Assembly (NCBI RefSeq): GCF_001949145.1
Contig: NW_019091529.1
Location: 950,503 to 1,014,502, forward strand
Reading direction: 5' to 3'
DNA length: 64,000 bases
Source of the DNA: Acanthaster planci
Lineage: Eukaryota > Echinodermata > Asteroidea > Valvatida > Acanthasteridae
Shown: positions 34,001 through 49,000 of the stretch, one piece after another
Position numbering within the stretch: the stretch's first letter is position 1
Layout: the number at the start of each line of letters is the position of its first letter
The notes under the pieces: generated by a model
Told to the model about the DNA's origin: nothing
What the model saw: the letters and a program-made list of their open reading frames with translations, nothing else
Databases searched by the model: none
Position numbers and translations under genes: made by a program

Positions 34001-37000
34001 GTCAAACCAGCTTCTCATGTGACTTGGACTTGCTGCTTGACTTTTCGGATGTTCAGCGGCATAGCGGTTGGTCTCATTGGCAATGTGCAACATCAACTCT
34101 GGGGTGAAGAACTGCTCGAAGATTTGGACAGGAGTGCTGTTCTCATCCAGTTCTTGCACTTGAACTCCTGTTGTGCCTTGAAAGCCGTGTCGGCGGGGGA
34201 AGTTGTCATCAGCCGTCCATTGAATGGACAAAGTCTTGACCTTCTTCTTGGCAGACCTCGCTAACAGTGGTTGCCTGTTAGAATCGCTGTCACTAGTTTC
34301 AAGTTCTGAACTATGTTCAGATTCCGATGTGAAATCTGAATCACTAGCCGCCATCAGAGTTTCCTCTTCACTGGAAGACATCATGTAACGCAACTGAAGG
34401 GCCGGGGAGTGGCCAGGAAAATATATACCAAGCACTACAGAAAACACTCCTTTTTGGACGAAACAAATGCCTAATTATGCTGAGCAATGGACCTTCTGTA
34501 TCCCGAGTGTGGGTGCTGGGGTGCTGTGCACGTGTTCAGGGCCGTAAACAATGGCGCGCGCACCATGTCAATGGCCTGTATTCATTGCGCTTCGGGCCCA
34601 CACAAAGTGCGTTGCATAAGCCCTGGCAGCGGAGTCAGCGACGCTTCATGGAGATTACCCCGGGTATTCAATCAAAGACAAAGGGGGTGTTCTGATGAAT
34701 AAAATCCAATTTACTGGGTATCGTGGGGTTGACCAACTCTCCTAGTTGCCCCAGATTTCCATTCAGTGCAAAGCTCCCAGTAACTACAGGTGTACATGTA
34801 CACTAATAAAGGTTGCAGGTGTGGTATGCAGCTACCGCAGACATCCGGAAATTCGACTTTCCTCCAGGCGCAGCGTATGCAGTCATCTGTCGTGAAGGGG
34901 TTAATTTTTCTTGGAGATGTAATCTGATATCTAATTTGCTGTTCAAGTATTTCAGTTTGTCAAGGTCTTTTAATTTATCATGCAATTATCGTTCCAGCCT
35001 AATCTACACGTATGACTATAGTATAACATAACAGTGTTTGCCTGCTGTGACGGGGTCCATGGGTTTCGTACACCATTAGGGGCGAATGTCATCCTCGGCT
35101 TCGCCTCAAGTGCCATTTGCTCTCTCAGGTGTACAAAACACCATGGACCCCTTCACAGCAGGCAACAAAGTGCTGTTTGGGAAGGTCACTTAGGGATTCC
35201 AAATTTATGATGACTTTAACATCACCTGCAAGAGAACAAAGCATGGTATATCTGTTCAGAAATCCCACCCCAGTAAAATGAACTTTTATAATAGCTGCAG
35301 AAAATAAAGCATAAATTACATGTATGTATACATGAAGAACATGTACTTTGTCATTCTGTTGCATTTTTTGGCATTTTGGCACTATGATATTTGTCCAAGG
35401 ATGAAAACTTTGAAGTGTGAAGAATACAGTGTAGATACCTAAAAGAAAGAGCAGCTTAAATGACTAATCAAATCTAGGAGGTAGTCAAGATTTGTTTTTT
35501 GTTTTGTTTTTTGGAATGAGCTTGATGTCCAAGGAACAAGGTACTTGTACATGTTAAACATTTTTTGGGGGTTACAAATTCCAGTGCACAATACTGATTT
35601 CACTAATATGGGCAATTCACAATACATTGTGCCACCAAGATGTTACCAAAAAGAGGCTGTTTTTGAGGTTATGATGGACAAAAACATGGTCATCTTGCCG
35701 CAATTTTTCATTTAACTGTCACTTAAAAACTTGAAGAAATCTCTGATGGATTGGGACACCTAATATAGTAGAGAGAAGAAAGGATTAAATAAAAGTAATA
35801 CTCATAAAAGGTGGATCTTCTACTAAGACAAGCAGACATCAGGATAAATTAAAAGTTCCTTACAGTGTACAGCCAGTATAGTCAACAGCCTCCCTCAGTG
35901 AAGACTTAACTGTGAAAAATGGCCTCTCCTTTGAAATGTCTTGATGATGCATGTTATTATGAGAGGCCCATATTGTCACGTATGTATGTACATGCATAAT
36001 TATTGTAATTGTTATAATTTGTTTATAGTGAGAAATTCCACACAATGGAGATGAATGGAGATCTGTCACTACTTTGGAAAGCCCATCTTAAGTTGAATCA
36101 TGCTATTTCCTGACATAGGGTACATTCCATATAATTACCCCACTGCATGAATTTGTCAGATTTGAATATTTGCATGTACTTGTATTATGTTCTTTCAGAT
36201 GTCAATGCATTTCTGTTATTCCGTGTGTCTTACGGTGTTCGATTCCTTGCAAACAGTGCCATCATGTTATCTGGTAAGTATCTTGACCTGATGTACACAC
36301 CACGTGAACAGGTGGTTAATTTCTTTAATGGACAATGGAATTTTTAATAAAATTTTTTGCCTGATCTATTAAAACACATCAGCGTTATTTCATCAGGAAA
36401 AAGAGCAATGTTTACATGTTGGACATGTTGAAAACTGTTACATGTGTGCACCAGTCCCCCGCAAATGAAACTTATTAGATTTTTGCAAGTTGGAGGTTAA
36501 ACTAAAACCATTGAAAGTCATTTTCAAAAGAATACTGTTTCACCCCCCCCACCTGTTAAATTGTTATATCAATTTAAAACAAAAGCCAAGTATGTATTTT
36601 CAAGAAGATTCATTTTAGTCCATTACCTAACCAGTGGATAACAAACTCAACTTCATGTTCACTAACTAAGATGCTTATTGTGTGTGTAATTTCACAATCC
36701 AAAATCTTCTTGATGTCCTCACTGTGTGATAACCAATAATTATGCAGCTGTAGAGTTTTCTGTCCCATTTTTATTGTTGTAAATCTGTAACTAAATCTCA
36801 TTTATAATACATGTACTTGCTTGTGTACTTTTATGTTGCTTGTTGGTATAGCTGGGTAAGATGCATCATTTATGTTGACTGTGTGTGTAGATCTGGCTGA
36901 GCTTTTATATCCCGCGTGGGTAAAGTACATGTACATGTAGGGCTGATCACTGGAATTTAAGGTCAAAATGTCACACTTATTTAACTTGACAGCTTATAGG

Positions 37001-40000
37001 GCAGTGACGTGATCTTCATTGGGAACTTATTTCGTGTAACCTTTTACAAATAAATGCATGAATTCACTTTGAAATCCATCATGTATGATTTTATGTTTTT
37101 CTGTATGATGTTATGCTATACAGTTGTATGCCAAAGGCATTGTTGTTGAGATACCAGTGAAAGAAAACACACTGATAGAGAACTTTGTTCACCAGCCGTC
37201 TTCTGTGTATTGGAAGAATAATGAATCATCAAAGAAAAGAAAGCTTAAAATGGCAAAATTTCTAAAATGCTACACATGTATCTGCTATATTTCATGGAAC
37301 AACATGACACTGTTTTTTTTCAACATGGTGTTGCTCTACAAATCATCCATGTATGTAATAACCCAAAATGCGCTCAAGGATAGCAAATTTTTTAACTAAA
37401 ACCTGTGTGAAAACAGTTTTAAATGAGACTCAAAGGTGCATACACATTTAGAAAGACATAATTTTCTTAAAAGTCACATTTAGAGATAAAATTCTTTAAC
37501 TTAGCATCTGGAAAAGGATCTAATCACTTCAAACATCTTAATACTGGTAGCACCCTGCTTAAAACAAGTCTTTGAAACAGCCACCTTTTCTCATGCATAG
37601 AATTTGTTTTGTACATTTACTTCAAAATTAATCAAAATGTCTGCAAATAAAAATCGCAGAATTCAAGGAATGTACCATACATGTGGATACAGTTATAAAA
37701 TTGCCATGTTTACGGATAAAATTCTATGCTGTATTTATAGATTCATCAATATGCTATTTAAACAATATTATACACACGAATGTTCCGCCAGGTAGTCTCT
37801 GATGACATCTCAACTGCAGTTTTATACCTGTACATGTACATGTATATGTATGCATTTGTGTTACCTTCTGCTATGGTACATTTAAGTGTAGTGTATAAAG
37901 TTATGACAGTTTACTCATTTTGATCAAGACAATTGATATCAGTATGAATTACATGTACATGCACCCTGTTTCTTCTGCTTCAGGAATATCTGGATTGGCA
38001 TTTTCAGGATCATTCGCCCTTGCTATAATTTCAATTGTAAGTACAGGTACATGTTATTGTGACTCATTTATGGTTACTACATATATGTACATCATGTACA
38101 GTACTTGTACACCCATGTGAGGCACTGACTTGCTAGAGCTTGCTTAGAATTTGATTCAATTAAACAATTTACTTGTATCCAGGTATCAGGCCAACACATA
38201 CAAGTGTATATATGTTATGTCATTGGATTACCACAGACGGATAAGGTGTGGCATCACACACAAGACATGATTCAACTTTGGAAACAAATCCAATATCTCA
38301 ATTGAGTACCAATTGGAAAATCTGATAACATACCACATGAACAAGAACAATCCATCTAATAAAGAACTTCATGGAATTTCAGGCTATTCATGGTGAAAGA
38401 CAGCAATAGATGGAAAGGCTTGTGGTAGCACCATGCGAAGGAATACACATGTACATGTATCTCTCTTATAAGTATGTGGTTCTGAAAAGAACCAGGAGTA
38501 TACTAGACATTTCGGACTGCGTGATGAGTCCGACATCAGGAGACTGACGACATGTTTAAAATTTACTACATACTGTACACCCTATACACACTGATCCTTT
38601 TTCTTAAATATCTTTTGATGAAGTATCTATACATGTACATGTAAGTTAAGAATTGGAACATTTTTTGTTGTTTTACTGTTACACTGCATTTTGTGAGACA
38701 TCACCTCCTTACAATGTATGTGTGGTATAAGAATATGTATACATGTATCTTGGTGGGGAATGGGACATACATGTATGTATATGTACTTAATTTGCCTTTA
38801 GAGATTTTTCTTTCAGCAGTTTCAAGTAACCAATGACGGGCTTTTAACTAACCGGAACATATGAAGCAAACCATGGGACAGAGAGGACCCCTTGCCTTTG
38901 TGTTGGTCATTGTTATACTGGTATCTCAGGAATTCTTTTCAGACATCTAGGGGGGATGTGATCATCGACAATAGGCTGGAGTGTGTATAGACCTTTTCCT
39001 CCCACCTGACCATTGTAAACAGTGCCGCCATGTTGGACCGCCAAGCAGCAATCGCCAGTACGTTTGCAGATGCCTTCACTGTATGTACTAGTATACACAT
39101 TGCATGTCCATTTTCCTGAGGTTTGAAAGCAAGGGCGATTCTCAGACTCTTTCTCTGCTCGTCCACCATCTGAAGGGTAACGAAAAGGCCAGATATTTGT
39201 CTAAGTTGGAATTGCTGAATATATCAGACCCATATTTGATGCTGAAAGTGCTATTGTCGGGCCTTTTAGCGAGCGTTCACCTACCTGATGTGCAGTACCC
39301 AGACATCTTTAACCCCTTTGCGCTGGGAATTTCTTCCCGAAAACCAACTCCAAGAATTCCAGCCTCGCTTGGCCACGAAGGCCACCTGTCAAACTGCAAA
39401 TTCTCGGTTTGTGGCCCTGCGTGCTCTGCACGCTTTGAATTACACAGTGAAAGGGCTACAGAAGCAGTCATTGAAGGCCTACAAAAGTCTTGATGATTTC
39501 AAGTATTTTGTGGCAGGATGGGTGCGTGATGTTGAGGTCTTCAATGTTCCAAATTCGGATGTTTTTTGATCGTGTCTAAGGTAAGAAACTTTCTTTGTGG
39601 GGATGTGAGAGAGGAGCCTTATCGGTGAAGTTATACTGATAGCATTGCCAACTACCGGCCTAACGTAACTTACATGTACATGCCGTTTTGCTACAGTTAG
39701 CACTGGGACATACTAGCTTATTACTTGACAAGATGATTTTCTCATGCCACCGTACAAATTTCTCCAATTTACATAACAGCCTAATTTGTAGAAATTATGA
39801 GGTTTGACCATGGTAAAGACTTAATTTTTTACATGCCCAAATAGTAATAGTATAGGCCTATACATATGATTTCTGTTTTTCTTCTCTCTAAGTTTTCCAT
39901 TCCCAGCAGCTTGGATAGACACCTCACAAGCCATGGGTTGCTGTCAAGTTAGATGGACAAATTCTTCATCTGTTCATGGGTTCTGCACTTGTATGGCTGG

Positions 40001-43000
40001 TGTTGCAAAGTCGTGTTCCCACATTGCAGCAACTTGTTTTGCAGTTGAAGCTGCTGTGTGGGTGAAATAATAAGTACATCAAGTACCTCCAAGGAATGCC
40101 AGTGGCTTGCCCCATCCTCAAGAAATGTGGATTATGTGGAAACTGTCAACATTGACTTTTCTAGTCCCAAGAGAAGGCAGAAGTGTGGTGGAGTCACCCC
40201 CAAGGAGGTACCACCTCTTGACATTGATGCACCATCGGCTACAGAGACACATGACTTCTACGCAATGCTGAACCAGTCACCAAAAAAAGCCAATGGTTTT
40301 GTCGATGGTTTTTTAATATAGCAGGTTATTGTACTCAATATTTTTCCTGGTCTGATTTAAGTATTTTTCATCCTAACTTAATTATACATTTGAAAATTTC
40401 CCAAGGAACATAGCCATTAGGAAATAAGGCAAAACCTCTCATCCTTTGTACATTTGAAATCATTGTTTTTTTAAAACTTGAATGATGACTATCAGTTACA
40501 TGTCTATTACTGTTTGTGTGAATGCAACACGTTTGAATTATGGTACACATGTACTCAACCTGCTCACCCCATAGTCCTCACACGTATGCTATTTATTCTC
40601 CAGCTAGTTTGTTCCAAGACCAGTACTCCTTGATCTTCCGCAGCCATTGACAGAGCTGTATGGTGCCAAATTTGTTGCTGCTTCCTTCGATGAAGTCCTT
40701 GCAAAAAAGCAAGACTGTGTGTAAGGAAATGGCAGTTTCTAAGAAGCAGGTAGTTTGTTTTTTCCATAACAGTGAAAATATAATGGAAATTAATTTTCCT
40801 TCTGAGGAGACAGATTTGTCCCTTAAACATAATGTCCTAATTTTTTATCCTTCCCCTTTGGTAACATTTTAGATTGTTGGTATAGAAAGAGAAACAAGGA
40901 GCCAGGCTGCATCAAAGACATGGTTCTTGTATCTAGCTGGGCGTGTCGCCTTATCACTTTACAAGGCCGTCTGCCACACCAGCTGTGATAACCCATCCAT
41001 GTCCCTCATCAAGAGGATATGCTACCCCCCACACTAACAGATTCTCAGTGCAGCAACCAGGTATGTTCAATGGAAATAAAATATAAAAATTTTGCTATGC
41101 AAAAAACACTTTTGGTTAAGTTGTTGGCAGCACATGTACATAGCAGTTGTATCTGTAACTGTGCACATCTGTGCTGTCTAACCGTAGAAGGGTCAAGGTA
41201 CAGAAATGTGCTTTCTGTTACATACTAAATTATAACAGGGTGCACATTTCATTGGTTTTAACTGAACAAAAGATTCTGAGGAAGTAAAATTGGACAGTTC
41301 TTAGAACCAGTGAACATTGCCTGTATTTCTGCATTTATGTATACCTGAACCAACGTACTTTGTCTTTTGCAGGTGGGGGTGTAAACATGAATGTCAAACT
41401 CTATCAAACTCTGATGTCTACATCAGTAAGAGTCAGCATGTAAATCAGAAGGTGACTGACTGGACTTTTCATACATCCCAAGCATAGCTACATAGGGCCC
41501 TCCCAAGATGTGTGTGTATCTTGTGACTGTTGTGGTGAGGGAATACTTGAGATTAAATGTCCATATTGTCACAGGAATGACACAGTAGCTGATGCAGCAT
41601 CTACAGACAGCCTTCTGCCTTGAAAAGCTTGGTGGTGCACTGAGTTTGAAGAAAACCACCAAAATTATTTTCAAATTCAGTGTCAGTTGATGGTAACCTC
41701 CAGAAAATATTGTGACTTTGTTGTTTACACCAAGTCTGACTTCCACATTGAACGCATACTTCCAGAGTCCAACTTTGTAAACACAATCCATAATTTTGCA
41801 AAGTTTTACAAGACTTGTGTTCCTTAACTCATTAGTCAGCACTACACTCACAAAGCTGCCCATGTCTCTACGTCTTGTGTGCCATGCTTTTGACAAGACT
41901 TTGACTTAAAGAAGACAATCATTAAGTGCTCATCTACTGATTGTACTGTTAAAGAGTTTCACAAACAGTGTGTGGGCCTGAAGAATAACCCCGCAAAGAA
42001 ATGGTTGAGCAAAGTGAAGAAAACTTAGTTTTGTGTGAGAAATACATTGTACACCCAACCACACACGTGCTGCAAACTCCCACATCTATCATGCTCTTAA
42101 GTGGGTTTGTTACATTTGAGGAATGTGTTATGCCACACTGTATGCAGGCCAGATTTCCATCTTATTTTTCTCCCTGTACATTATAAATATGAATGGGATG
42201 CTTAAACCCCAAATACAAATTAATATCAGAGGAACAGAATAACAAATACAATAGCCTCTGCTTCTTGTCATTTTATTGTACGTGCAGTAAAAGTTTTAGT
42301 TTCGTAGTATTGTTATACAATTACATGTAGCATAATTATCCCATCACATTTTCTATAATTCTATCCTTGAAGTGACAGTGAAAATAAAGATTTTATGAGG
42401 GAAACTGGTATTTCAATAAATCCCTTAGTACTGCACTGAACATTACGTCACATCAGTAAAACATGCAATGGAATAAAACACATTTCAAAGTGATTAAGTA
42501 CACAGGAGAACCTGAAATTGCATGTCTTGAGTGTTTTTTACAAAACCTTGCCAGTTAAGTTTGGATAAGTGTGGCTTATCATACTGTACCTTCTTTTGTT
42601 AATGATGACAACAGAGTTGTCCAATTAGGGGGGTATGTTACGTGGGTTACTAAAACCATTTGAATAGGTTTTATGGCTTAACATAGAGCGTAAAACTTGT
42701 GGGTTGTTCAGTTTGAGTACATATTTTGGGCAAGCAAGAGTAATTCCATATGTCTCGAACTTCTTCATTGAACATGTCACAGTACAACTTTTAGAATAAC
42801 ATGGTGTGCAGAATATTCTGGACTTTTCCTTCAGTTATCAAGTTATACTGTAAAAACAGGCTTTAATACAACTTACATGTAAGTCTTAATAGTTTAATGA
42901 CTATACATGTACTTAAACGGAGGACACAATTCCTTCGAAGGCATTACACAGCATACAAAACTCATTCTATCCAGGGTTGTGTAGCCACCAGTACCACGTT

Positions 43001-46000
43001 GCAGAAGTGTGACAGGAATGGTGTCCTTCAGAATTGCATATTTCATTCGAAGTTTTCCTATGACCCTTTCCACATGAATCCTCACACCTCCCTGGTTTTT
43101 TCAACCGCTTTGGCTTCAAGTTGAGTCTTACCCTTAGTAAATGCAGGGATTGAAAGGTGAGCACCCATCAAGCCAACTGAATCAGCAATGTCAAAACCCC
43201 AGTCTGCTAAAACAAGATCTCCAGGCACCAAGTTATGCAAAAACCCACAGTGCTCAGTTATATACTTGTCAGAAGTCCCACCACCCCAACCCTTTGAAAT
43301 ATATGAGATAAACCCAATTGGAGTTATACCAATCAAATATTTCACAGTATTATGAGATTTATAATGGGAATCTGTTTCAGCGTGAGCCTTCAAATCACTT
43401 TGTCGTTCACAAAATATTTCAAAGCATATATAATACAAACACAACGTTTATGTGATCTTCAAAATGCCATTGGAAGTGTTGAGCAGATTTGATATCTATC
43501 AGGCCAAAACACAAGAATTGGTACTAGTCTACAAAACATCACATCAATCACATCAGAAATAATAATAATCAAATGTGCAAGCAAAGTACTGTAACCTTAA
43601 GGCACGCTTTAGCTGCAAAAAGATGATGATAAATGAAGTGAAAGAATCAACTGATCTCTGATGAATGTGGTCCTTAACAAGACTGAAAATGGCCATTAGT
43701 GTAGTGAATGTTTGCAATCCAGTCATGTTGTTCACTTTGGTGTCATTCCCCTGAAAACCAGCCATGAAGAAGGATGACTTGTCCAATCTTGTCTTCAAAT
43801 TGATGTTGTCAGTTCTGATAGCTTACAACTCGTCAAACACTTGTCCGAGGTATGCTGATGTAACATCGGTCTGTACTGATGCTGAAGACAAGTTGCCATC
43901 AACAGGAAGTTCATCTGAAAAACAACCAAAAAATAAGTGAACTATTAGCATGATTGTTGGCCATGAGATAAAAGAAATTAATAGGAAAATGTTTCTTCTT
44001 AAGTTTCTTGTTTTACTGCTAGACTTACCGGTTCAGTGATCACAGAAATAGGGTGTAAAAAAATGATTGTAATGTCCAAAGCTAACCTTGTGAGGTAGGC
44101 CTAGTCATGGAAGATGGTAGAATTGGATCCTAATTTTGACAGCCAGCTGCATGTAACTGCAGTAATGCTGATGCAGCATCCATCGTGTGAGTTGCAGACC
44201 TCTTCTTGGTGGACACTGCCCCTCATATGAGGCTAGTGTGGTCTGGGCAGCACTTGGCGATGGAGTGTGTTCAAAAATTGAAGGAACATGGTCAGGCGAG
44301 AGAGGATCATTACTTTTTTCCCTGCCGAGTTCAAAATATAGGTAAATTACCCATTCATGTTTTTCTCAACTGCTGATAAGGCCCTTTATGATTTTTTTCA
44401 CAATCCTTTATTCACACAAATGGAGAAAACAGAAAAGTGACTGCCCTACAAAATACAAGTACAAGAAGTGGTCACATGACATATACAGTTCTCTACAATC
44501 AACTGATGACCAAACATTGGCATCTATTAATTTGGGGATAGCCTATCAAAGCAAGCACATCAACTGTGCAGTTTCAGCTGGAGTAAAAAACAGTAGGCCT
44601 AAAAAGTATACTTTTTTGTGATGATGATGCATTACAATGTCTAGCGTGTAGTGTCATGACGTGTATGGTGCAGGCCCTTCAAATACTTTCCTAAGGCTTA
44701 TACTTCCTAGGATACGGCGACTGCCAAAAAACTTACAATTCGCAGGCAATTTCAGCATATAAGCAATACGCAAAGAAAAATGGGCTTGTCAAATTGTCCC
44801 GAGGTGTGTCGCCAAAACGGAAAAGTGCTATGAGTAACATTATAACTTGCCGGATATGAAGTGTTCACTGCAGAGCCGACATGAACGAGACGGTACCCTG
44901 TCTTGGCGTTGAATCACCACAATCCATCAAGCCCTTCGGTCCTTTTCAGCTGGAATTCTATAGAATTCTAAATCAGGGCATTCTTCCTAATGATTGTTAC
45001 ATCCCACAGCACAGCAGAGCTTTATATTTACACTGTTGTTGTCAGGAAATCTCTGAATCAACACTCAGGAAAATCTGACCTCTGAGCATACATTCATGTA
45101 CAATGTACACGTAACGATGCGTTTACATTGCACCTTGGTTACACTGGCCGGCATGAAAGTGGTCCAACATGGCAGCACTTTTTCAGCGTGTGCTCTAGTG
45201 ACGTCACTGAAAATGGTTTATAGGCATTGGACTTGTTGGAGGGGGGTACCCCTCTGTCCCATTTCGTGCCTGGTATAAACAGGAAGAGTCATCTGTCTCA
45301 GGTACATGTATTTGTGAAAGTGAACACTTTCAAATAATCAACTGTTGAATGCTATCGGTGTGAGTTTTAAAGAAAGTCCACCGGTAGTGCAAGTACATGT
45401 ATCATGTAGTGCTGAATTTTCTGACCAGATTGATATAATCAAGAGTGGTGTTTTAAGTTTTCGTTGTTACAGAATTCTGAATAAGTACCATATGAATATT
45501 TCATGTTAACAGGTACTTGTTGGTGCGTCACATGCTTTTGGAGAAAAGTAAGTGTTTGACTTTGCCCACTTTATGTTCTTTTTATGCCCCACCAGCCCTG
45601 TGGATACTGTGGATCCATGAACAAAAGAGGTCCACATAATGAAAGCTGTGCTAATCTTGTTTGAACTGAGGCAAAGTATCCCCTTTGAAAAAATAGTTTA
45701 GAGACAGTTTTGGCATTAATTTTTCACAACAAAAGAAAGGAACAGTCAAGGAAACATCACCAAAATTCCAGTGTGGAAGAGTGTTCAAAGTGCAAGAAAG
45801 ATTAGTATTTTCACCAAGTTTCCTTAACTACATGTACATAAAAAGAAAGGAATGCCCACCATAGGCATGTAATGCAAACATGAGTGCCTTGCTAGCTCCA
45901 TATTGTGTGAGAAGAAACATCCTTCTTGCCAAGAAACTTGTCAAGAAATTTGGGATCAAGTTGAGACCAAAATTTGTCCCCATAATGAAATTGTCCTCCT

Positions 46001-49000
46001 TATTACTATCACTTAACACATGTATAGTCCCCACAACTACAGTGCCGGTATGTAAGTGTAAACCAGAAAAATAGCTTGAGATCCATAAATATTAAGCCCA
46101 TGTGACTAGTTGCCAATACCACTAGTATTGACTAGTTGTGATGCAGCGACTAGTGTTCAGAGCAGCTGCTACTAGTCAAGCCCAATCCGGACATGCACTG
46201 AACATGTGTTCAGAGCAGCCACACACTGGCAATGCATCATGCCCATGTAAAGTTTGTACAGCAAACTTGGCTTGTCGGTTAGCACACACTGCACAACTTG
46301 ATGTCGTGAGTGACCACCAATACCTTGTCTCCTTTCTCAGTGGTATTCTTGTCGACTAGTCAAAGTACATGTAATTGTGCAGCCGCAACTAGTTGAGTCG
46401 TGTGGGCCTAGTGCCAGTGCATCTCAGTTGCTATTAGTCGAGTCCACTCCGGACATGCTTGCACAGAGCATGCATGGCGCAAACATGATTTCTTCTTGCT
46501 TGAAGATATTATTATTCATTAGTGGGACCATGCATCTGTGCTGTAAGCTTTGGGATTGTTGCGTGTTTATGCATGTCTGTGAAATAAAAGGATTTGCAGT
46601 GATGGTACACACTGTGACAGAGTCTTGTTTATCTGTCACAAACAATATTTTACAAATCACTGTTTAATTTTGATTTGTGATTCCAAACTGTTCTCTGTAA
46701 ATCCTCTGCAATCGAAAGGCTGATGCTGTGCCTGGTTGAATTCATTGACCAAAATATGAATCATTTGTTGTTTCTGTATTTAATGTTTAATGTATAAACC
46801 TTTGTGAAGTAAAAAAGTTTGTTTGCATATAGTAATAATTACTTTCTGTGCAAAGTGATTTAAAAATATTTTATTTGTTATAAGCTTTCCTGACATTTAT
46901 ATAAATATCAGGGTCTCATCCCTCTTCTTGAAATAAATTGGAAGTGTCCAAGTCATGTGAACGTCACTGACCATCCAGGGCACACCTTGCCTGTCGACGT
47001 GCATCATGCATGATTGTAAACTCATTAGCATTCAGGTGGACTACTATGCGCTGCTTAAGCATACAGCGTACATTTTTATTCATGTGGGTGTACATGTTGT
47101 ATGTAAAACATCATGAAAGTGACGGTACTGTTGGGGTCAGATAATTGTTAATACATGTACATGTTCTGCATGAAACAAGTCCGCTAAAACATGTAGGAAC
47201 AATTCCTTTTATATGAAATGCCAAGCAATTTAATTTTTTTCCCACGACCAAACCTTTACACATGTGTAGTTTGGAACTTTGGTTTGAAAAATGAACTTGC
47301 TATGGCGTGTATTGTTCAGAATGTAAGCATGGCTGCACTGTGCATGGGTCAGGTCCACATGGGCAACGGACAACAAAACCATGTGCATGTAAACTTTCTT
47401 GAAAATTCGCTTTGTTGCATGAGTGTATTGTCTCTTGTGAGAGCAGTGTAAACCAAAAATAAAGACAGTAAAACATTGAAAATGTACACAAAAAATTTAA
47501 ATCATGTTCGTGGATCAAATCTGCCACTAATTCCCTTCTCTGTCAATGTTTATTTGATGTATTTACAAACATCAGACTCAACAACTGAAGGGAGCCCCCA
47601 GCCTGATTCAGTGTGCGCCGCCCAGCCATAAACTGTCTCTGTCCTTCATCATTGCAATCTTAGCACTGTGTCATGGGTCGGGCACCAGTCAGACATTGTT
47701 GAATACACAATAATTGTAAATGGCGTGTGCTTTTCACCTCTGCAAAGTTATTGATTGCATTGTGGAATGATTAAGGTTCCCTTCCAAAAAGTGGTAGTAA
47801 GTAAGCAGAGAAACAAAGAAAGAAATATCACAAGCGATTCTTACAAATGTTTTATGTTGAACAACAGCCTCATGTTTCGTTCATGCTAGCGTAAAAGTTC
47901 AACCGTCCAAACAAAGTGGAAAGCACAGTGTAACACCATGCAAAATGTACCCCATGTTATATTATGCAACTGTGGTCATGTTTTTAGTGGATAAATAAAC
48001 AATGCAAATAGTCGCGACTAGTCAACTAGTCACAACTATTTATTAATAGTCACCAGGACTTCTGATATTCACTAGTCGCCCACATCTAATAAATGTACAT
48101 GTATGCAAAATCTAAAAGAACAACAATGTTAAAGCATGCAGGTGACTCACTGTTGACAGGTTCTGTTGACTGGAAGACAGGGTTAGTTTCATCCAGATGA
48201 GGTAAGTCACTGCTGACAGAAATAAAAAAGTCATCAATCTTATCTGCTAGCGCCTGCAGATCTCCATTGGACACCGTTTTGGCAAGGCCGGCAAATAGGC
48301 ATCTCCCTTTATTGATGGTGCTCCCATGAGTGCCTTCATGTTTTTCCACCAGTCTTTGAAGGAGCAATTCTGCAAGGTGGCAATCTTACACTGGTGCAAA
48401 TCATGCCGTAAATGCGAGGCAGCACAATGAACTTGGTTACGAAGTTGTTTTGCAAAGTCAACTTTGCCTGCTATTCTTGCCCGCTCTGGACTAAATGCCG
48501 AAATGCATCAGTGACCTATGGCTTATCGTTGGTGTGTCTTGTCATGATCTTGGTGGGAAAACAGGACTGCTTTAATGAGTGCAGGACTGACTGGTAAATG
48601 GCTAATTTCTCATGGCAACTTTCAGAGTTGGACAAAACATTCCAATCGATCTCAGAAATTGCTGAGCTAAACACTGCTTTCTCTCTTTTGTCCATGCACC
48701 GAGTGGTGATCCTGAGGGTGTGGCCAGTGTCTAGAGATGGGGCGTTGGATGGGGAAAATAAAGCCATATTATGATCTGATGTACCAAGTTCCGAGAGTAC
48801 GACAGGTTTGTCGTAAACGGATGACAGAATGGTCCAGATCTTGTCCAAAATTGACTGATGCCGTTTGGGTGAATCTACTACTTGCTTAAAGCCATTATGG
48901 GTACTTAGGAATGCATCTCTGAGTTGATTGAAATCACCAGTCACTATTACACCACACAATGGGTGCAGTCGTAAGATGCTATCGGCACAATTAATGAGGT

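Noticed and set aside
46138-46359. 73-codon frame with several cysteines
   Set aside because: Falls in the ACTAGT repeat segment; cysteine spacing is irregular and nothing is shared with the lattice proteins.
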